Assembly: GCA_005773145.1 (NCBI GenBank)
Contig: SXHS01000105.1
Coordinates: 1 to 8,015, forward strand
Length of the DNA stretch: 8,015 bases
DNA from: Planctomycetaceae bacterium
GTDB taxonomy: Bacteria > Planctomycetota > Planctomycetia > Pirellulales > Pirellulaceae
Reading direction: 5' to 3'
Of the stretch, positions 4,771-8,015 are shown in pieces (positions within the stretch are counted from its first letter, which is position 1; each line of letters begins with the position of its first letter). The position numbers and the translations under genes are program-made. A model generated the notes under the pieces. That model was not told where the DNA came from, searched no databases, and was given only the letters and a program-made list of their open reading frames with translations.

Positions 4771-6069
4771 AGACGCATCCGATTGGCTTCCGGATCCCTT
4801 CGTGAGCGTTAGGGTGCGTTGGGCCGCTTGATAGCTCATTTTGGCCATCAAAGTCTCGGGAGCAATCCATTGAATCCCGAGTTGCTGGGCTTGTTTCAAA
4901 GCGGCGTTCACCTCGGGCCCATCTCCTTCGCCTCGGATGAGATAGCGGGTGTTTACCGAGAGGCGACCGGTCCGCTTGCCATCTTCATCGACCTCGGCGT
5001 CAATCACTCCGCCATTCAGATGAATGAGTTCTCGCAAGCGTTGGCGATCACTCTGCTTATCGCCATCGATATCGATCTTGCCAACGATGGCGAAGTGGAG
5101 ATGTTCGCCGGGACGCCACAAGGGGGTAAAAATCTGGTCACCCGTGATAATGGGGTTGGCCGGTTGTTCGTCGACAATGCGAGCCTCGGCCGTGTGAGCA
5201 TCCAAGATCCGAGTCACTTCGATGCTCCCCTTCTTGGCAGAACGGGCAGGATTGGTATCGTCCAAGTCGAATACCGTAAAGGTCATTTGTTCTCGCAGTC
5301 CGTCGGCGGACCCGCGATCGATCCAGACCGTGTCTTGTCGATGGCTGGCAAAAATGACCTTGCCGCTCGGCACGTCCATGGTCTCGACCGTGGCATCTTG
5401 AAGCTTGGTGCTCAGATCCTCGCGGATCGTCCGCAAGGTCGTGACATCTTTTTCCAGAGCCGTGATTTTGTCCGTCTGTTCCTTAACCTGGGCGGACAGC
5501 GTCTGCACTTGCTTGTCACCGGAGGCCTTGGTGGCTTCCTGGGCATTGGCTAGTTTCTGACGGTCCTCAATAAACTCTGCGCGGAGCTTATTAAGGTCAT
5601 CGGCAGCTCGACGTGCCTGTTCTTCGGCCTGGGCCGTTTTGTCGGCTTCGGACTTGCGCACTTCCTCGAGGGCCCGTTTGGCCTCGATTTCTTTGGCCGA
5701 GGCATCGGCCAACTGAGCATTTTTCTTGTTCAGTTCCCCGAATAGATAACCGGCCAATTCGTGGTAGTTGCGTTTATCCTCGGGAAAGCTGGAGGCGAAG
5801 AGCTGCATGTCGCTTTCGCGCGATTTCTGAACCTCGGATAAGGCGGTGTCTGGAGCGAAACCCAGCATCGTGCGCAGTTCCTGATTCTCCTGTCGCGACT
5901 GGTCCGCCTCGAGGCGAGCCACACTGGCGGCCTCCTGCGCCTGCTCGGCCGCCTTGGCTGCCTCGTCCGCCTTCTTCCAGAACAGAACCGAGGTCACCAT
6001 CAAGAGCACGATCATGACGATGCAGACGATCAGTCCAATCTGCATGCCCTGATTTTCACGTTTGGCCAT
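4684..6069 (-). CDS. Membrane-anchored coiled-coil protein with BRCT-like C-terminal domain
   Basis: A 461-residue protein of no named family. Order: short basic start (MAKRENQ), one membrane helix (about 11-30), long Ala/Glu/Lys-rich coiled coil (about 32-228, weakest around 70-115), a beta-rich module (about 229-318) with VWIDRGSADGL and later IITGDQIF, then a domain at about 324-413. That last domain follows the BRCT plan: FAIVG strand, helix before NGG (residues 352-354), TRYLIRG, a helix with LKQAQQLGI, then WIAPETLMAKM. Its first loop also has DIDGDKQSD (333-341), the DxDxDxxxD pattern of calcium loops, though position 12 is Arg rather than Glu. The tail (423-461) is low complexity, rich in Ser/Arg/Gly. 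Start ATG 6069 has GGAG nine bases upstream. It is divergent from polA with overlapping promoter elements. Which side of the membrane the bulk faces is unclear, as charges are similar on both flanks. The BRCT call is by eye. Confidence 0.75.
   Translation of the reverse strand: MAKRENQGMQIGLIVCIVMIVLLMVTSVLFWKKADEAAKAAEQAQEAASVARLEADQSRQENQELRTMLGFAPDTALSEVQKSRESDMQLFASSFPEDKRNYHELAGYLFGELNKKNAQLADASAKEIEAKRALEEVRKSEADKTAQAEEQARRAADDLNKLRAEFIEDRQKLANAQEATKASGDKQVQTLSAQVKEQTDKITALEKDVTTLRTIREDLSTKLQDATVETMDVPSGKVIFASHRQDTVWIDRGSADGLREQMTFTVFDLDDTNPARSAKKGSIEVTRILDAHTAEARIVDEQPANPIITGDQIFTPLWRPGEHLHFAIVGKIDIDGDKQSDRQRLRELIHLNGGVIDAEVDEDGKRTGRLSVNTRYLIRGEGDGPEVNAALKQAQQLGIQWIAPETLMAKMSYQAAQRTLTLTKGSGSQSDASRTGVSSDRRSATDEQGSQRGGRAARNAP
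4737..4750. repeat. 14-base perfect palindrome
   Basis: TCGCCGATCGGCGA reads identically on both strands. It lies in the last codons of the coiled-coil gene and inside the larger inverted repeat. CGATCGG is also tandemly duplicated at 4741-4747 and 4748-4754. It could be a protein-binding site or part of a REP-type structure. Confidence 0.5.
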
Positions 6070-6078
6070 GTCGAGAAG

Positions 6079-6082
6079 CTCC
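6079..6082 (-). promoter_or_regulatory. Ribosome binding site GGAG deciding the coiled-coil gene start
   Basis: Minus-strand GGAG lies nine bases before ATG 6069. A longer in-frame ATG at 6138 would add a 23-residue Cys/Pro-rich leader before the membrane helix, so the shorter start is chosen. Confidence 0.6.
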
Positions 6083-6144
6083 GGCGAATCGCAAGGAGGC
6101 ACGCATCCACGAACCGCGCCAGGGCAAGGGGACCACAAGGAACG

Positions 6145-6156
6145 GGGTCACGACCC
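6145..6156. promoter_or_regulatory. Short palindrome GGGTC-AC-GACCC in the coiled-coil gene leader
   Basis: Five-base inverted arms around two bases lie just downstream of the start site predicted from the minus-strand promoter (about 6169). This is a possible operator, but arms this short are common by chance. Confidence 0.25.
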
Positions 6157-6175
6157 TCACAGCCTCATACTTTTC

Positions 6176-6204
6176 AGTCTAATTGGGGTCCCAGAACGTG
6201 TCAA
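6176..6204 (-). promoter_or_regulatory. Sigma70-type promoter for the coiled-coil gene
   Basis: The minus strand carries a perfect TTGACA (6204 to 6199), a 17-base spacer and TAGACT (6181 to 6176, four of six matches to TATAAT). The predicted start is near 6169, giving a leader of about 100 bases before ATG 6069. Its -35 box is one arm of the palindrome at 6199-6217. Confidence 0.55.
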
Positions 6205-6217
6205 CAAACCGTTGACA
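6199..6217. repeat. Palindrome TGTCAAC-N5-GTTGACA joining two -35 boxes
   Basis: Perfect seven-base inverted arms (6199-6205, 6211-6217) around AAACC. Each arm contains a consensus TTGACA, one for each direction, so the two -35 boxes stand back to back. A dimeric regulator bound here would control both divergent genes; equally, two polymerases could not easily bind at once. Confidence 0.6.
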
Positions 6218-6241
6218 AAGGGCAAAAGCGGGGCCTAGGAT
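6212..6241 (+). promoter_or_regulatory. polA: Sigma70-type promoter for polA
   Basis: Perfect TTGACA (6212-6217), an 18-base spacer and TAGGAT (6236-6241, four of six matches). The predicted start is near 6248, giving a leader of about 112 bases before ATG 6360. Confidence 0.55.
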
Positions 6242-6252
6242 GAAGACATCCT
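6237..6252. promoter_or_regulatory. Palindrome AGGATG-N4-CATCCT over the polA -10 and start site
   Basis: Perfect six-base inverted arms around AAGA. It overlaps the predicted -10 box and the predicted start of transcription, the usual place for a repressor operator. It could also form a small hairpin near the 5' end of the transcript. Confidence 0.4.
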
Positions 6253-6270
6253 CCCTTGGGCATAGGTTGG

Positions 6271-6344
6271 GCGGCTGCACTCGGTCCGTGGGACTCGAGG
6301 CCGCTGCGCCAGTAGGTAGCTGGGCCGGCCTGATGCCTCCGGCC
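6271..6344 (+). other. GC-rich structured leader of polA
   Basis: Two potential hairpins. The first pairs GCGGC (6271-6275) with GCCGC (6300-6304) and encloses an inner GTCC/GGAC stem (6284-6287 with 6291-6294). The second pairs GGCCGG (6323-6328) with CCGGCC (6339-6344) around ten bases and ends 15 bases before the start codon. No good ribosome binding site is seen, so structure may influence translation of polA. Confidence 0.4.
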
Positions 6345-6359
6345 GACGTGTAACCCCGC

Positions 6360-8015
6360 ATGACTCCGCCACCACCCCTCCGTCAGCGCAACCTGATTGG
6401 CTTCGACGACGAGCCGCTTCCAGCGGCTCCGGCCGTGACGTCGCCTACTATTGCGGCAGTCGATACCCCGATCTCAGCCAAATCCGCCACACCGTTTGAC
6501 AGTGCCGTGCCAGGTGCCGATTTGAACGGTCGGACGGTTTATGTCGTCGATGCCCATTCGTTGATCTATCAGGTTTATCACGCGTTGCCGGAAATGACCG
6601 GCGCGCGGGGACAGCCGGTAGGTGCCACCTACGGTTTCGCGCGAGATATGTTGAGCCTGTTGCGAGATCGCAAGCCCGACTACTTGTTCTGCGCATTCGA
6701 TCTGCCGGGCCCCACCTTCCGGCACCAATTGTATGCTGAATACAAGGCGGATCGGGCGGAGATGCCCTTGGACCTGCGTCCTCAAATCGCTGACATTCGT
6801 CGGATGTTGGAAGTGCTGGATATTCCCGTATTGAGTTGCCCCAGCTATGAAGCGGATGATGTGTTGGCCACGATGGCGCGACTGGTGGCTGAGGCGGGGG
6901 GCCATTGCGTGCTCGTCACCAACGACAAGGACTGTCGCCAGCTCATTACCGAACAGGTGACCATGTTGCACCTCCGCAAGAATCAGTTTTTCGACGCCGA
7001 CGCACTGCAAGCCGAATGGGGCATTGCGCCCGAACAGGTCGTCGATTTCCAGGCCTTGGTGGGTGACACCGCGGATCACATTCCGGGCGTACCGCTCATC
7101 GGACCCAAATTGGCAGGCGCCCTCTTGCGGCAGTTTGGAAACTGCGAGGCCATCTTTGCCCATGCGGATCAGATATCGGGTGCAAAACGACGGGAGAACC
7201 TACTTCAAGCCCGCGATCGGGTCATCCTCAATCTGCAATTGGTGCGGCTGAACGATCATGTTCCCATCACCATCACTTGGCGTGGCAGCCAAGATCGCCA
7301 GGTCGATGGCGGACAACTGCAAGCCCTGTTTGTGGACTTCGGGTTTCGTGGCTTGGCCCAGGATTGGGGGGCCATGACCGGGCACGATCAGCCCACCGAG
7401 GCCGCCTGGCAGGTCGATTATCAGCAGGTCACTTCTCTGGATGAGTTGACGTTGCTGGCCCAGGAGATGTCGCGACAGGAACGACTTTCGGTTGATACCG
7501 AAACCACCCATCGGCACCCGCGTTGGGCAGAGTTGGTCGGCTACGCGCTCGCCTGGCAACCGGGCCGAGCCTACTACGTTCCGGTGCGGGCTCCGGCGGG
7601 TGAGCAGGCATTGGATGCGGCGCGGGTACGCGAGATCCTACGTCCCGTGCTGGAGGATCCGGCGATTGGCAAAGTCGGCCACAACTTGAAGTACGACCAG
7701 ATCGTACTGCGGGGAGCGGGAATCGCGCTGCAGGGTCTTGCATTCGATTCCATGATCGCCAGCTATCTGTTGGAAGCGGGCGAGCGAAGTCATAGTCTGG
7801 ATGAATCGTCGCGCCGCTATCTGAACCACGAGACGATCAAGATCGACGAGATCCTGCCAGCCGGGCAGACGATGGACCAGGTTCCTCTGCCGGCCATTAC
7901 CCCCTACGCGGCCGAAGATGCCGACGTCGCCCTGCGGTTGGCACCCCTCCTCCACCAGCGGCTGGGCGAGGAAAACTTGCTGCGATTGCTGGAAGACGTG
8001 GAACTCCCCTTGATC
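6360..8015 (+). CDS. polA: DNA polymerase I, 5' part (5'-nuclease and 3'-5' exonuclease domains)
   Basis: First 552 codons of DNA polymerase I, which fills gaps and removes primers in replication and repair. The window ends before the polymerase domain. Residues 1-55 are an extra, Pro/Ala-rich tail carrying QRNLIGF at 9-15, reminiscent of a sliding-clamp-binding peptide. The 5'-nuclease (about 56-335) has metal-site motifs DAHS (Asp64), AFD (Asp114), YEADD (163-167), NDKD (188-191) and GDTAD (235-239), then the helix-hairpin-helix IPGVPLIGPKLAGALL. The base after GDxxD is His240 instead of the usual Asn. The proofreading domain (about 350-535) looks active: DTE (379-381), NLKYD (442-446) and YAAED (516-520). 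An in-frame TAA at 6351-6353 rules out a start further upstream; ATG 6360 lacks a clear ribosome binding site, and TTG at codon 55 is a weaker alternative. Divergent from the coiled-coil gene. Confidence 0.95.
   Translation, partial: MTPPPPLRQRNLIGFDDEPLPAAPAVTSPTIAAVDTPISAKSATPFDSAVPGADLNGRTVYVVDAHSLIYQVYHALPEMTGARGQPVGATYGFARDMLSLLRDRKPDYLFCAFDLPGPTFRHQLYAEYKADRAEMPLDLRPQIADIRRMLEVLDIPVLSCPSYEADDVLATMARLVAEAGGHCVLVTNDKDCRQLITEQVTMLHLRKNQFFDADALQAEWGIAPEQVVDFQALVGDTADHIPGVPLIGPKLAGALLRQFGNCEAIFAHADQISGAKRRENLLQARDRVILNLQLVRLNDHVPITITWRGSQDRQVDGGQLQALFVDFGFRGLAQDWGAMTGHDQPTEAAWQVDYQQVTSLDELTLLAQEMSRQERLSVDTETTHRHPRWAELVGYALAWQPGRAYYVPVRAPAGEQALDAARVREILRPVLEDPAIGKVGHNLKYDQIVLRGAGIALQGLAFDSMIASYLLEAGERSHSLDESSRRYLNHETIKIDEILPAGQTMDQVPLPAITPYAAEDADVALRLAPLLHQRLGEENLLRLLEDVELPLI

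Noticed and set aside
4819..5553. A 244-codon open frame on the plus strand
   Set aside because: It is entirely antisense to the coiled-coil gene, whose composition, membrane helix and ribosome site are convincing. The plus-strand product shows no coherent domain.
6474..7163. A 229-codon open frame on the minus strand
   Set aside because: It lies opposite the highly recognisable polA coding sequence and is a by-product of its codon usage.
1..8015. Defence island, CRISPR array, prophage or insertion sequence
   Set aside because: No spaced direct repeats, transposase or phage motifs were seen; gene content is ordinary chromosomal.

Overview
The window looks like chromosomal DNA from a planctomycete, most likely of the Pirellulales. 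This is inferred from protein character: DNA polymerase I has the planctomycete-style start of its 5'-nuclease domain plus an extra N-terminal tail, and several neighbours resemble families I know mainly from that phylum. The DNA is moderately GC-rich and gene-dense. I see no tRNA, rRNA, CRISPR array, insertion sequence or phage gene.

Layout, left to right. (1) Two alpha/beta hydrolases lie on the minus strand (40-1038 and 1120-2067), 81 bp apart and probably co-transcribed. The promoter-distal one is a YheT-type cytosolic hydrolase and the promoter-proximal one is a secreted HSL-like esterase. (2) A 332-bp divergent intergenic region (2068-2399) contains unusual structure: three copies of a CGG(C/G)CGGTGG decamer that can form two mutually exclusive hairpins, followed directly by a four-run G-quadruplex motif. 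(3) On the plus strand, a 580-residue HEAT-repeat protein (2400-4142) is followed by a small membrane protein (4187-4651), probably as an operon. (4) A 111-bp inverted-repeat element (4660-4770) lies where this operon meets a convergent gene and covers the last 29 codons of that gene. (5) The convergent minus-strand gene (4684-6069) encodes a membrane-anchored coiled-coil protein with a beta-rich module and a C-terminal region that reads like a BRCT fold carrying a DxDxDxxxD calcium-type loop. (6) A divergent control region (6070-6359) has two back-to-back sigma70-type promoters whose TTGACA boxes are the two arms of one perfect palindrome. (7) polA runs plus strand from 6360 and is cut by the window end after 552 codons, so the 5'-nuclease and proofreading domains are present but the polymerase domain is not.

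How the genes may work together. The coiled-coil/BRCT-like gene and polA appear to share one promoter palindrome, so they may be co-regulated or compete for polymerase. The HEAT protein and the small membrane protein look like a scaffold and its membrane partner. The two hydrolases need not share a pathway. The points most worth a second look are the BRCT-like membrane protein, the shared polA promoter, the putative sliding-clamp-binding peptide at the PolA N-terminus, and the alternative-hairpin/G-quadruplex leader upstream of the HEAT gene. Everything here comes from reading the sequence; no database search was possible.
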